Source of the DNA: Plantibacter elymi (nom. nud.)
GTDB taxonomy: Bacteria > Actinomycetota > Actinomycetes > Actinomycetales > Microbacteriaceae
DNA length: 64,000 nt
NCBI RefSeq assembly: GCF_900177795.1
Contig: NZ_FXWJ01000003.1
Span: 248,001-312,000, forward strand
Direction of reading: 5' to 3'
A program made the translations under genes and the position numbers. Below, piece after piece: positions 8,632 through 17,657 of the stretch; within the stretch, counting starts at the first letter, position 1; the number at the start of each line of letters is the position of its first letter. Below the pieces are notes generated by a model. The model had not been told where the DNA came from and searched no databases. It was given only the letters and a program-made list of their open reading frames with translations.

Positions 8632-9864
8632 TCACTCCTTGTGGGTTCGAGCGGGGACGGGGATGGATACCGAGGAGACGTCTTCGTCGTGGTGGTGCGG
8701 CGAGAACAACGCATGCACGGCCCAACCGGCGAGGACCAGGTAGGCGAGGTTGCGGACCGTCAGCACCGTCACGAGCACCGGGTCGACGTTGAGCAACCAC
8801 AGGTACAGGTAGGGGTAGACGAGCTGCGTGAGTGCGGCGATCACCAGTGCGAGCACGGCCGGCGCGACGAAGCGCCGACGCTGCAGCACGATCCCGAGGA
8901 TCACCGGTGCCGCCAACCACATCGCGAACTGCGGCGACCCGACCTTGTTGAAGATGATGAGCGTGAGGACGAACAGGAGCGACAACGGCGCGAGCACCTG
9001 CACGAGCGGGCGTCCGGACCGCACCGCGAGCACCCCGAGGAGCACCGCGCCGGCGACGGCGAGGCCGAGCAGCGGCGTCATGACGGCGATCGCCGTGTCG
9101 ACACCCGGGCCGGTGACCTGGAAGGTCAGGATGTCTCGGTCGTAGTAGACGAAGCTCTGCGGGACACCCAGGACGGCGAGCCACAGGTAGGCGTTGCCGA
9201 TGGGCGACTCGATCTGGAGACCACGTCCGGTCTGCTCCGTCACGAAGCTGACCGCGTTCGCACCGCCGAGCACGAGACCGACCCCGAGGACCACGAGCGA
9301 CGTCGCCGCCGCTGCGACCAGGACCTGTCCGCGATGGCGGTGCGCCAGGACGATCGCGCCGATCAGCGCAGCCGGCCAGATCTTCATCCAGGCGGCGAGC
9401 GTCAGGAGGACGGCGGCGACCCGCGGGCGGCCGGCGACCCAGAGGAGCCCGACGATCGCGATGGGGACGGTCACGGAGTCGATCCGCGCGAGCGCGATCG
9501 GTCCGAGCAGGAGGAGGAACGCGAGCCACCACCATGCCGCGATCAGCCGCGGGCGCGAGTGGCCGTTGCCGAGGAGGACCGCGAAGGCGCCGGCGTTCAT
9601 CGCGGTCACCAGCAGGAGCCAGCCGACACCGTACCCGGCGCTGCCGAGCAGCAGGGGGATCAGCATCGGGACGATCGCGAGGATCGGATAGACCCAGGGT
9701 TCGTCGATGGCGGGGATCGGGCCGCCGGACGTCGCCTGTTCGACCCACGGCCGGTACACGAGGACGACGTCGCCGAGCGGGAGGCCCTCCGCCACGAGGC
9801 ACAGCCACCCGACGAAGAGGTGCACGAGGCCGAACCCGCACCAGAGGAGCCAACGCCGCATCAC
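8632..9864 (-). CDS. GT87-like integral membrane glycosyltransferase
   Basis: Integral membrane protein of about 410 residues with roughly ten hydrophobic segments. It resembles the GT87/DUF2029 polyprenol-phosphate-mannose-dependent mannosyltransferases, which glycosylate envelope lipids or glycans on the outer face. Early acidic residues (LGDVVLVYRPWVE) occupy the position of the family's extracytoplasmic catalytic Asp. The start is ambiguous. An ATG at 9873 overlaps a TAGGAT hexamer (9872-9877), which makes it unlikely. The GTG at 9864 lies seven bases after that hexamer, as expected for a leaderless transcript. An ATG follows at 9861. Confidence 0.75.
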   Translation of the reverse strand: MMRRWLLWCGFGLVHLFVGWLCLVAEGLPLGDVVLVYRPWVEQATSGGPIPAIDEPWVYPILAIVPMLIPLLLGSAGYGVGWLLLVTAMNAGAFAVLLGNGHSRPRLIAAWWWLAFLLLLGPIALARIDSVTVPIAIVGLLWVAGRPRVAAVLLTLAAWMKIWPAALIGAIVLAHRHRGQVLVAAAATSLVVLGVGLVLGGANAVSFVTEQTGRGLQIESPIGNAYLWLAVLGVPQSFVYYDRDILTFQVTGPGVDTAIAVMTPLLGLAVAGAVLLGVLAVRSGRPLVQVLAPLSLLFVLTLIIFNKVGSPQFAMWLAAPVILGIVLQRRRFVAPAVLALVIAALTQLVYPYLYLWLLNVDPVLVTVLTVRNLAYLVLAGWAVHALFSPHHHDEDVSSVSIPVPARTHKE

Positions 9865-9950
9865 GTTGACCATCCTAGGCTCGTGCCGCCGGAGGAACCG
9901 GTCCGCCACTCGCTCGACGCCCGAGCGGGGCGGGTCCACGAGCCTGCTGA

Positions 9951-11492
9951 TCAGTACCCGCTGAAGGCGTCGGTGCGGACGTGTCCGACGCCGATCCCAC
10001 GCAGGGCGGGCTTCAGGGCCTCGATCATCGCGGGCGGACCGGAGATGAAGACCTCCCGCTCGGCCAGGTCGGGGACGGCCTCGGCGAGGCGCTCGTGGTC
10101 GAGGCGCCCGGATCCGAGGCCACGCCAGCCGTCCGGCAGCCGGACGTCGTCCGTCGGTCCCACGACGAGCACAGGTGTCCCCCAGGTCTCGAGCTCGGCC
10201 GCGTAGGCGAGCTCCTGCGGGTCGGACACGACGTAGACGAGGGCGACGTCGCGCTTGTCGGCACGGAGGTGCAGCCGGGAGAGCTGGCTGACGAACGGGG
10301 TGATCCCGATCCCGGCGGCGATGAGCAGGATGGGCTTGCTCGCGTCCTTCGGCAGGACGAAGTCGCCCCACACGCCGGTCGCCGAGAGGCTCGCGCCGAC
10401 CGGCAGCGCGTTCAGCGCCCGCTTGAAGCTACTGGCCCGCTCGGGCACACGCATCGCCACGCGGATCGTACGGTCGTCGTCGGGTGGCGAAGAGATGCTG
10501 AAGACGCGCCTCGAGCCGCGGACGTCGACCCCGCGGTGCGGCAACGACAGCTCGAGGTACTGGCCGGCCGCGAACGGGATCGACCGCTTCGAGCTGAACC
10601 GGTACTCGACCGCCGTCGGGGTGAGGGCGCGGGTTCCTTCGAGCGTCAGTCGCATCCCCCGACGACGGGCGACGGCGAAGGCCAGCACGTTGCCCACGAT
10701 GAGCGCGAGCTCGGGGGTCGACGCCACCTGGCCGAGCGTGAACGGGATGGAGAACAGCACCGCGACGATCGCCGCCTCGGCGAGCTGCTGCCAGCGCCGC
10801 GGTGGAAGCGTGAGCGGCTCGGTGAGCATGAACGCCGCGAGGAAGAGGATCGGGTACGACGTGAGCGGAGCCAGCAGTGCCGGCCCCAGCTCTTGACCAC
10901 CGGTGACGAGCCGGACGGTGACGAGTGCCCAGGAGAGCACGATGAAGACGAGTGCCATCGTGAGTCGCTTCGTCCGGATGAGGACGAGGCCGCCGAGGAT
11001 GACGACACCGGGCAGCAGCCACGGGTTGGCGACCCACCACACCGACGGTGACACGCCGGGGAGGGTGACGTAGCTCGCCAGCACGCTCATCACGAGTGCG
11101 GCGATGGCCGCCGGATTGAGGACGTGTCGACCCCGGATCGCGAGCAGGTACTTCGATGTCGATGCGACCGTCGCGGCGAGGGCGATCCAGGCCAGCGCGG
11201 TGGGCTCGCTCGTCGGCCACAGGATGAAGAACAGCAGGAGGGAGGTGATGACGGACGACTCGCTGTGCGGCTGCACCTGGAACAGCGCACCGAACAGGCG
11301 GTTCGTCAGGTAGCCGACGGCGAGCAGCGTTGCCAGGGTGGCGAGGAGCTCGAGCGGCTTGTAGAACACCTGCCCGAACAGCGACAGCACGAAGGCGTAG
11401 ATCGCGAGGGTGCCGAGTGACAGCGTCACGAGGCGGTACATGGTGACCCGCCCGAGGACGGTGCCGAAGAAGGAGCCGGTGCGGCCGTTCAT
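9951..11492 (-). CDS. RnfD/NqrB-like membrane domain fused to ferredoxin-NADP reductase-like domain
   Basis: Fusion of 513 residues. Residues 15-275 are about eight to nine membrane segments resembling the RnfD/NqrB fold. Residues 285-513 form an FAD/NAD(P)H oxidoreductase: FAD motif RVFSISSPP, nucleotide motif IAAGIGITPFVSQ and C-terminal VFISGPPAM. It is expected to take electrons from cytoplasmic NAD(P)H across the membrane. The MLTEPLTLPPRRW segment matches the NqrB/RnfD core, but the covalent-FMN SGAT motif is absent there. It is the third gene of an operon with an FMN-binding lipoprotein and ApbE, which suggests electron delivery to an extracytoplasmic flavoprotein. Confidence 0.85.
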   Translation of the reverse strand: MNGRTGSFFGTVLGRVTMYRLVTLSLGTLAIYAFVLSLFGQVFYKPLELLATLATLLAVGYLTNRLFGALFQVQPHSESSVITSLLLFFILWPTSEPTALAWIALAATVASTSKYLLAIRGRHVLNPAAIAALVMSVLASYVTLPGVSPSVWWVANPWLLPGVVILGGLVLIRTKRLTMALVFIVLSWALVTVRLVTGGQELGPALLAPLTSYPILFLAAFMLTEPLTLPPRRWQQLAEAAIVAVLFSIPFTLGQVASTPELALIVGNVLAFAVARRRGMRLTLEGTRALTPTAVEYRFSSKRSIPFAAGQYLELSLPHRGVDVRGSRRVFSISSPPDDDRTIRVAMRVPERASSFKRALNALPVGASLSATGVWGDFVLPKDASKPILLIAAGIGITPFVSQLSRLHLRADKRDVALVYVVSDPQELAYAAELETWGTPVLVVGPTDDVRLPDGWRGLGSGRLDHERLAEAVPDLAEREVFISGPPAMIEALKPALRGIGVGHVRTDAFSGY

Positions 11493-11550
11493 GTGCGGTC
11501 TGCTTTCTGGGAGATGGTGCCGCCCGGGCTCAGGCCCTGTGGCGCGTGAC

Positions 11551-12438
11551 TCAGGTGAAGAGTTCGCCGGGGAACCCGACGGACCGATCGGCGAGACCGG
11601 TCGTGAACATGCGGACGCTCTCGAAGGTGAACGCCTCCGCGAGCGTCTCGTGGTCGGTGAAGAACAGCGCAGTGGCCAGTCCGTCGGCGACCATCGCGTC
11701 CGGGGCGGTGACCCAGGTCGCCGCGACGGTCCGCGTCGGTTCGCCGGTCCGGCCGTCGATGACATGGTGGAGGCCGTCGCCCCAGGCACGACGATTGGTG
11801 GCGGAGGCGCACAGGGCGCCGTCGTCGATCGTCGCGACCCCGATGGCCTTGCTGGGATCGTACGGATGCTCGAGCGCGATGCGGAGCGGGTCCGCCGCGC
11901 GGGACCCGTGCTCGTGACGCAGGTCGCCCGAAGCGTCGACCGTGAAGGACTCGTGGCCGTGGCTGCGGAGGAGGTCCGCGACGAGGTCGACGAGCCGCCC
12001 CTTGCCGGCCGCACCGATGTCGATCACGAGCGGGAGGCTCGTCTCGAGCACCTCGCCGTCCCACCGGGCCACGTCGTCCCAGTGCGGGGCGGCGACCGCC
12101 GGGCCCTGGGGGACGAGCGAGTAGGAGGCGTCGTAGCCGAGCCGCTCGAGGGAGGTGCCGATGAACGGCGTCACGGCTCCGGCGGTGGCATCGTGCAGAC
12201 GCCGGTACGCGTCGAACAGTGCGACCGCATCCTCGCGCGCGTCATCGGGGAAGGCGGTCGAGACCGGGCCGGCGGCGAACCGCGCGATGAACGCGTCGTC
12301 CCGGAACCTCGACCAGGTCCGGTCGAACCGGTCGATGGACGCGGCGACGGCTTCAGCGGTCTCGGGCTCGAGCGGGAGATCCGTGTCGAGCTCCCATCCG
12401 GTGCCGATCGCCTCGAAGCGCAGTGTCGTCTCGCTCAT
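11551..12438 (-). CDS. apbE: FAD:protein FMN transferase (ApbE family)
   Basis: Transferase of 295 residues that attaches FMN from FAD covalently to a Thr or Ser of a partner flavoprotein outside the cytoplasm. Family landmarks are DIGAAGKGRLVD (usually DxGGxAKG), VDASGDLRH (usually GGN/SGD), HHVIDGRTGEP and the C-terminal ADGLATALFF. No signal peptide is visible, so export or orientation is unclear. The gene lies 20 bases downstream of the FMN-binding lipoprotein, its probable substrate, and 58 bases upstream of the RnfD/FNR fusion. Confidence 0.9.
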   Translation of the reverse strand: MSETTLRFEAIGTGWELDTDLPLEPETAEAVAASIDRFDRTWSRFRDDAFIARFAAGPVSTAFPDDAREDAVALFDAYRRLHDATAGAVTPFIGTSLERLGYDASYSLVPQGPAVAAPHWDDVARWDGEVLETSLPLVIDIGAAGKGRLVDLVADLLRSHGHESFTVDASGDLRHEHGSRAADPLRIALEHPYDPSKAIGVATIDDGALCASATNRRAWGDGLHHVIDGRTGEPTRTVAATWVTAPDAMVADGLATALFFTDHETLAEAFTFESVRMFTTGLADRSVGFPGELFT

Positions 12439-12458
12439 CGTCGGTCCGGCCCCGCGGC

Positions 12459-12986
12459 TCAGCCCTTCGCTTCGGTCTTGATCGTGTCGATGGCCGCGTT
12501 GAAGCCGCCGCTCGTGAGCGAGGAACCGGCGACCTTGGAGACCTTGAGGCTGTCGATGTCCTTGCCGACCACCTCGGCGGCGATCCCCGAGATGAACTCC
12601 GCCTGGTAGCGCTTGCTGTTCGCGCTCTCGGCGTGCGAGACGACGTCGACCGCCGTGACCTTGTCCTCGGCGAGCGTGACGGTCACCGTGATCGACTCGG
12701 TGCCGTTCGGCGACTGGTAGCTGCCGTCCGCGGTGTAGGAGCCGTCCTGGTAGTCGGTGGAACCGGAGCCCGCCGCGGCGTCGGTCGAGGTGGTCGCTTC
12801 CGGCGCCGCCGTGCTCTTCGTCTCGGGCGACGTGGTCGTGGTCGCGCTGCCGGCGTCGGCGGCCGAGCAACCGGCCAGGCTGCCGACGAGCGTGAGGCCG
12901 GTCAGGGCCGCGAAGGTCGTCTTCTTCGCCGCAACGGACAGGCGTGGCGTGCGGACGGGAGGCTGGGTGGTGGTGGGGTTGCGCAT
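12459..12986 (-). CDS. FMN-binding domain lipoprotein
   Basis: Secreted lipoprotein of 175 residues. A basic N-terminus and hydrophobic stretch end at lipobox LAGC (Cys near 40), followed by a Ser/Thr/Ala-rich linker and one FMN_bind domain (about 85-170). The usual flavinylation motif SGATxTS is replaced by AGSSLTS, which would make a Ser the FMN acceptor. Ser acceptors occur in ApbE substrates, but the first Ser of the motif is also lost. GAGGAG lies nine bases before the ATG. First gene of the operon with apbE and the RnfD/FNR fusion. Probable role: an extracytoplasmic electron carrier. Confidence 0.85.
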   Translation of the reverse strand: MRNPTTTQPPVRTPRLSVAAKKTTFAALTGLTLVGSLAGCSAADAGSATTTTSPETKSTAAPEATTSTDAAAGSGSTDYQDGSYTADGSYQSPNGTESITVTVTLAEDKVTAVDVVSHAESANSKRYQAEFISGIAAEVVGKDIDSLKVSKVAGSSLTSGGFNAAIDTIKTEAKG

Positions 12987-13135
12987 CGTTCAATCTCCTC
13001 GGGCGATGTGTGGGCCGCGGTGCGGCGGCCGCCGCGGCGAGGTCTCTGCCGCGGTGGCACCAGTGTCCTGAGCTTCCCTATGGGCGAGCTATGAGCGTTC
13101 TGGGAGTTGTCCTTCGTCCACCGATGAACGCTCGT

Positions 13136-13999
13136 TCAGCGCAGGAGACCACCGACGACACCGCGCACCGCTTCGGCCACGTCGAGCGCGGCCAGCGGGC
13201 CATCGGCTGCCGCGGCATCCCCGGCGGCCGCATGCAGGAGCACCCCGCTCGCGGCGACGCTCGCCAGGCAGCCGGGGTCGGCGAGCACGCGCTCGGCGTT
13301 CGTGGCGACGAGCGCCCCGATGATCCCGGCCAGGGCGTCGCCGGTGCCGGCGGTCGCGAGCCAGGGCGATCCGCCGGAGACCGCGATGGCGTCGCCGTCC
13401 GGGGCGACCACGTGGGTCGTGCCGCCCTTCAGCACCACGATGATGCCGAGTCGGGCGGCGACGTCGGCCGCGTACGACACCGGGTCGGCACGGATGGCCT
13501 CGACCTCGGCAGGGCTCCCCAGCCCGCTCAACATGGTCGCCAGTTCACCGACGTGAGGTGTGGCCACGATGCGCCACGACTCGTCGACACCGAACGCCCG
13601 CTGGTGGGCACCCGCGGCGACGCGACGGAGCGACCCGGCATCGGCGACCACCGGCTCGCCCCCGTGCAGGGCGGCGTCGAGCAGGGAGCTCTCCTCGCGG
13701 GTCAGCTTGCCGGGGTCCATGCCGGAGCCGATGAGCCACGCCTGCACGCGCCCCTCCGCCGTCACGATCTCGGGGCGGCGCTGCAGCACGAGGTTCGCCG
13801 GTCGGTCCGCACCGAGATAGCGCACCATGCCGACCCCGGTGCGGATCGCCGCTTCGACACCGATGACGGCGGCACCCGGGTAGCGGTCCGACCCGGTCAC
13901 GACGCCGAGGACACCCCGGGAGTACTTGTCCGATTCGGCGTCGGGCACGGCGATCCACTCGCGTGCGTCGGCAGGGGTCCAGAGTCGCGGTTCGGCCAT
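13136..13999 (-). CDS. nnrD: ADP-dependent NAD(P)H-hydrate dehydratase
   Basis: Repair enzyme of 287 residues that dehydrates damaged NAD(P)H hydrates using ADP or ATP. It is the NnrD/YjeF-C domain alone, with no epimerase domain. Key motifs are GVLGVVTGSDRYPGAA near the N-terminus, the nucleotide-binding VLKGGTTHVV near residue 200, and LATAGTGDALAGIIGAL, which carries the catalytic Asp (family GTGDxLAG). The ATG at 13999 lies six bases after TAGGGT (14006-14011) with no Shine-Dalgarno sequence; a leaderless transcript is likely. It is divergent from the Old Yellow Enzyme gene. Confidence 0.92.
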   Translation of the reverse strand: MAEPRLWTPADAREWIAVPDAESDKYSRGVLGVVTGSDRYPGAAVIGVEAAIRTGVGMVRYLGADRPANLVLQRRPEIVTAEGRVQAWLIGSGMDPGKLTREESSLLDAALHGGEPVVADAGSLRRVAAGAHQRAFGVDESWRIVATPHVGELATMLSGLGSPAEVEAIRADPVSYAADVAARLGIIVVLKGGTTHVVAPDGDAIAVSGGSPWLATAGTGDALAGIIGALVATNAERVLADPGCLASVAASGVLLHAAAGDAAAADGPLAALDVAEAVRGVVGGLLR

Positions 14000-14069
14000 G
14001 CCATCACCCTAGGCCAGTCGTCGCGGCGGTCCGGCTCTGAGCCGTCGATCGTCGGTCATTCCGGAGACG

Positions 14070-14095
14070 GGAATCCGAACGCATTCCGGAACGTT
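14070..14095 (+). promoter_or_regulatory. Sigma-R-type promoter (GGAAT-N18-GTT)
   Basis: GGAAT at 14070-14074 and GTT at 14093-14095 are separated by exactly 18 bases, as in the Streptomyces sigma-R/sigma-H consensus. Flanking bases give the extended form GGGAAT and CGTT. The predicted start would be near 14101, about 38 bases before the GTG of the flavin oxidoreductase. Confidence 0.7.
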
Positions 14096-14139
14096 GGCCC
14101 GGGTGGCGGCGCCCGTCGCCCCGAGACCCGAGGAGTTCC

Positions 14140-15216
14140 GTGCCCCAGCTGTTCGATCCGATCACCATCCGCGACCTCACCATCCCCAACCGCCTGTGGA
14201 TCGCCCCAATGTGCCAGTACAGCGTCGCCGCCCAGGACGGGGTCCCCACCGACTGGCACCTCATGCACCTCGGGCAGTTCGCGGCGGGCGGCTTCGGCCT
14301 CGTCATCTCCGAGGCGGCGGCGATCAGCCCCGAGGGTCGGATCTCGCCCCAGGACGCAGGCATCTGGAACGACGAACAGCGCGACGCCTGGCGACGCATC
14401 ACCGCGTTCATCACCGAGCAGGGTGCCGTCCCCGGGATCCAGCTCGCGCACGCCGGCCGGAAGGCGTCGACGTTCGCCCCCTGGGGCACCGACGGCCAGG
14501 GCAGCGTCCCGATCGAGGACGGCGGCTGGTCGACCGTCGCTCCGTCGCCCGAGGCCTTCCCGGGCTACGCGGTCCCGGTAGCCCTTGACGACGAGGGCAT
14601 CGACCGCGTCGTCGACGACTTCCGGGCGGCGGCCGTCCGGTCGGTCGACGCCGGCTTCCAGGTGATCGAACTGCACGCCGCACACGGCTACCTGCTGCAC
14701 CAGTTCCTCTCCCCGCTCGTCAACCACCGCGAGGACGGCTACGGTGGCTCGCTCGAGAACCGGGCCAAGCTCCTCCTGCGGGTCGTCGAGGCGGTGCGCG
14801 AGGTCCTCCCGGCCGGTCTGCCGTTGTTCGTCCGGTTCTCGGCCACGGACTGGGTGGACGACGGATGGGACGAACACCAGACCGCGACCGTCGCCGCCTG
14901 GTGCGCCGAGCGCGGCGCCGACTTCTTCGACATCTCCACCGGCGGAGCCGTCGGCGGCGTCCGCATCCCGCTCTCCCCCGGGTACCAGGTCCCGTTCGCC
15001 GCGCACATCGGGTCGACGGGTGTCGACACGAGCGCCGTCGGGCTCATCACCGACGCCCAGCAGGCCGCGGCCATCGTCGCCGACGGGCAGGCGGAGGCGG
15101 TCATGGTCGCCCGCGAGGCGCTCCGTGATCCGCACTTCGCGTTGCGCGCCGCCACCGAGCTCGGCGTGGAGGTGGCCTGGCCGGGCCAGTACGAGCGGGC
15201 CAAGCCGCGCGCCTGA
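14140..15216 (+). CDS. NADH:flavin oxidoreductase, Old Yellow Enzyme family (YqjM/NamA-like)
   Basis: FMN-dependent ene-reductase of 358 residues in a TIM barrel, expected to reduce activated C=C bonds (enones, maleimides, quinones) with NAD(P)H. The N-terminal LWIAPMCQYS carries the Cys typical of the thermophilic-like YqjM class. ELHAAHGYLLHQFLSP and NHREDGYGGSLENRAKLLLRV are classic OYE motifs, with the substrate-binding His pair near residue 180. The GTG start has GAGGAG five bases upstream. A sigma-R-type promoter precedes it, so it is probably thiol-stress induced. It converges on the CNNM pair across a long palindrome. Confidence 0.93.
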   Translation: MPQLFDPITIRDLTIPNRLWIAPMCQYSVAAQDGVPTDWHLMHLGQFAAGGFGLVISEAAAISPEGRISPQDAGIWNDEQRDAWRRITAFITEQGAVPGIQLAHAGRKASTFAPWGTDGQGSVPIEDGGWSTVAPSPEAFPGYAVPVALDDEGIDRVVDDFRAAAVRSVDAGFQVIELHAAHGYLLHQFLSPLVNHREDGYGGSLENRAKLLLRVVEAVREVLPAGLPLFVRFSATDWVDDGWDEHQTATVAAWCAERGADFFDISTGGAVGGVRIPLSPGYQVPFAAHIGSTGVDTSAVGLITDAQQAAAIVADGQAEAVMVAREALRDPHFALRAATELGVEVAWPGQYERAKPRA

Positions 15217-15226
15217 CCGCGACCCC

Positions 15227-15274
15227 GACACGACGACGGCCCGCACGCGATCGCGTGCGGGCCGTCGTCGTGTC
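15227..15274. terminator. 48-bp perfect palindrome, bidirectional terminator
   Basis: Two 24-base arms meet with no spacer (centre GCGATCGC at 15247-15254). The palindrome lies between the convergent flavin oxidoreductase gene and the CNNM operon, ten bases after one stop and 17 before the other. It is very GC-rich and lacks a T-run, as is usual in actinobacteria. Confidence 0.8.
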
Positions 15275-15291
15275 AGCGCTCAGGCCTCCGA

Positions 15292-16341
15292 TCAGCGACG
15301 CCGGGTGGCGTCCTGGACCTCTCCGACGAGCTCCTCGATGATGTCCTCGAGGAAGAGGACCCCGGTGGTGGCGCCCGCTTCGTCGAACACCCGGGCGACG
15401 TGTGCCCCCGAGCGGCGCATCGTGGTCAGCGCGTCTTCGACGTCCGAATCCTCGAAGACCGACACCAACTGCCTGATGTGCTTCGCGGGCACCGGGCGCT
15501 CCTCGTCGCCACTGCCGTCGAGGTCGTCGTACCGCAGCACGTCCTTCAGATGGAGGTAACCGATCGGCACCGACTCGTCGTCGACGATCACGTACCGCGA
15601 GTAGCCGTACTTCGCGACGGCGCGCTCGACGTCGGAGGGGGTGGCCTGCTCCGTCAGCGTGATGAGGCTCCCGAGCGGCAGGGCCACGTCGTGGACCTTC
15701 TTCTCGGTGAACTCGAACGCCGCCACGAGCGCACCCGTCGAGTCGGTGAGCACACCCTCGCGGGTGGACTGGTCGACGATGGTCGCCACCTCGTCCAGCG
15801 TGAACGCACTCGCGGCCTCGTTCTTCGGCTCCACCCGGAACAGACGGAGGACGGCGTTCGCGGTCGCGTTGAGGGACACGATGATCGGACGGAAGACGCG
15901 CGCCACGAAGACGAGCGGCGGAGCGAGCAGCAGGACCGCGCGATCCGGGATCGAGAAGGAGAGGTTCTTCGGGACCATCTCGCCGAAGACCACGTGGAGG
16001 TAGGAGACGAGCAGCAGCGCGATGATGAATGCCACCGTACCGATGGTCTCCTCGGGCCAGCCGGTGAGCGCCAACGGCACCTCCAGCAGGTGGTGGATCG
16101 CCGGCTCGGAGACGTTCAGGATGAGCAGCGAGCAGACGGTGATGCCCAACTGACTGGTCGCCAACATGAGCGTGGCGTGTTCCATGGCCCACAGCGCGGT
16201 CTTGGCGCTCCGGCTCCCCTGTTCGGCGAGGGGTTCGATCTGCGACCGTCGCGCGGAGATGACCGCGAACTCCGCACCGACGAAGAAGGCGTTCGCGAGC
16301 AACAGCACCACGAGCCAGGCGATTCCTGCCCAGTCGCTCAT
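15292..16341 (-). CDS. CNNM/CorC-family membrane protein with CBS pair (short form)
   Basis: Protein of 349 residues. The N-terminal CNNM/DUF21 domain has about four membrane segments (residues 5-150), including FVGAEFAVISARRS and GEMVPKNLSFSIP. A CBS pair follows (about 200-340) and ends LFLEDIIEELVGEV. The CorC/HlyC C-terminal domain is absent, so it is about 90 residues shorter than its neighbour. Family members are linked to Mg2+/Co2+ efflux or to magnesium homeostasis in mycobacteria. Its start overlaps the stop of the upstream paralogue by four bases. Confidence 0.9.
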   Translation of the reverse strand: MSDWAGIAWLVVLLLANAFFVGAEFAVISARRSQIEPLAEQGSRSAKTALWAMEHATLMLATSQLGITVCSLLILNVSEPAIHHLLEVPLALTGWPEETIGTVAFIIALLLVSYLHVVFGEMVPKNLSFSIPDRAVLLLAPPLVFVARVFRPIIVSLNATANAVLRLFRVEPKNEAASAFTLDEVATIVDQSTREGVLTDSTGALVAAFEFTEKKVHDVALPLGSLITLTEQATPSDVERAVAKYGYSRYVIVDDESVPIGYLHLKDVLRYDDLDGSGDEERPVPAKHIRQLVSVFEDSDVEDALTTMRRSGAHVARVFDEAGATTGVLFLEDIIEELVGEVQDATRRR

Positions 16342-17657
16342 ACGTCACCACCGTCCTCCGACACGACGGGTCTCGGGGTGAATCGGATCCGATCGATCCG
16401 TCGGCCGTCGAGTCGCTCGACGCGGAGCGTGCCGTCCTCGAGCTCGAGCTCGTCGCCCGAGACCGCGAGCCGTCCGAGCTCGCTCATGACGTAGCCCGCG
16501 ACCGTCTCGTACGGACCGTCCTCGGGGACGCGCACGCCGGCGCGCTCGAGGAGCTCGTCGGGACGGAGGCTGCCCGGGAAGGTCGTGGAGTCGCGTCCGC
16601 GGACCACCCCGGCACGCGAACGGTCGTGCTCGTCGGCGACCTCGCCCACGAGTTCCTCGACGAGGTCCTCGAGGGTGGTCACGCCGGCGGTGCCGCCGTA
16701 CTCGTCCACCACGACGGCCATCTGGTAGCCGCGTCCGCGCAGCTGCGAGAGCAGCACGTCCAGCTTCATCGTCTCGGGGACGCGCAGGGCCGGCGACTGC
16801 AGAGCGGAGACGGGCACCTCGCCGCGGCGGTCGCGCGGAACCGCGATGGCCTGCTTCACGTGCACGACACCGGTGATGTCGTCGACGTCGGCATCGGTGA
16901 CCGGGAAGCGCGAGTGGCCGGTCGACCTCGCCAGGGCGAGCACCGCCTGGGCGGGTTCGCCACGCTGGATCGACGCGATGCGCGGCCGCGGCGTCATGAC
17001 GTCCGACGCATCGTGGCTCGAGAAGCGGAGGGTGCGGTTGAGCAGGGTCGCAGTGTCGGCCTCGAGCGTGCCCTCGAGCGCCGATCGACGCACGAGCGAC
17101 GACAGCTCTTCGGCCGTCCGTGCTCCGGACAGCTCCTCCTTGGGCTCGATGCCCATCGACCGCAGCAAGCCGTTGGCACTGCCGTTGAGGACGACGATGG
17201 CGGGCTTGAACACCCAGGTGAAGGCCGTCTGGAACGGGACGACGAACTTGGCCGTCTGTCGGGGCAGCGCGAGCGCGAAGTTCTTCGGGACGAGCTCGCC
17301 GATGATCATGCTGAGCAGCGTGGCGAGGGTGATCGCGACGATCGTCGCCACGACGGCGACGACGCCCTCGGGGATCCCGATGGAGCCGAGCGGACCGGCC
17401 AGCATCGACGACAGCGCCGGCTCCATGGTGTAACCGGTGAGGAGGGTGGTCAGGGTGATCCCGAGCTGCGCGCTCGAAAGGTGCGTCGAGGTGATCTTGA
17501 GCGCTGCGATCGTCATCGTCAGGCGGGTCTCACCACGGTCGCGGCGGGCCTCGAGATCGGCGCGGTCGAGGTTCACGAGCGCGAACTCGGAGGCGACGAA
17601 GAAGCCCGTCCCGATGGTCAGTATGAGGCCGACGCCGAGCATGATCCACTCAGACAT
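16338..17657 (-). CDS. CNNM/CorC-family membrane protein with CBS pair and CorC_HlyC domain
   Basis: Protein of 439 residues with three parts: a CNNM transmembrane domain (1-190; [30 protein letters not shown]), two CBS repeats (about 215-345, ending in [14 protein letters not shown]), and a C-terminal CorC_HlyC domain (about 360-430; [29 protein letters not shown]). It is probably a divalent-cation transport or sensing protein at the membrane. It is first of a two-gene operon. A 47-codon leader frame overlaps its start by eight bases. In M. tuberculosis the equivalent pair (Rv1841c/Rv1842c) adjoins guaB1. Confidence 0.92.
   Translation of the reverse strand: MSEWIMLGVGLILTIGTGFFVASEFALVNLDRADLEARRDRGETRLTMTIAALKITSTHLSSAQLGITLTTLLTGYTMEPALSSMLAGPLGSIGIPEGVVAVVATIVAITLATLLSMIIGELVPKNFALALPRQTAKFVVPFQTAFTWVFKPAIVVLNGSANGLLRSMGIEPKEELSGARTAEELSSLVRRSALEGTLEADTATLLNRTLRFSSHDASDVMTPRPRIASIQRGEPAQAVLALARSTGHSRFPVTDADVDDITGVVHVKQAIAVPRDRRGEVPVSALQSPALRVPETMKLDVLLSQLRGRGYQMAVVVDEYGGTAGVTTLEDLVEELVGEVADEHDRSRAGVVRGRDSTTFPGSLRPDELLERAGVRVPEDGPYETVAGYVMSELGRLAVSGDELELEDGTLRVERLDGRRIDRIRFTPRPVVSEDGGDV

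Noticed and set aside
9871-9873. ATG at 9873 as the GT87-like start
   Set aside because: It overlaps the TAGGAT hexamer that is the best -10; GTG 9864 or ATG 9861 fits better.
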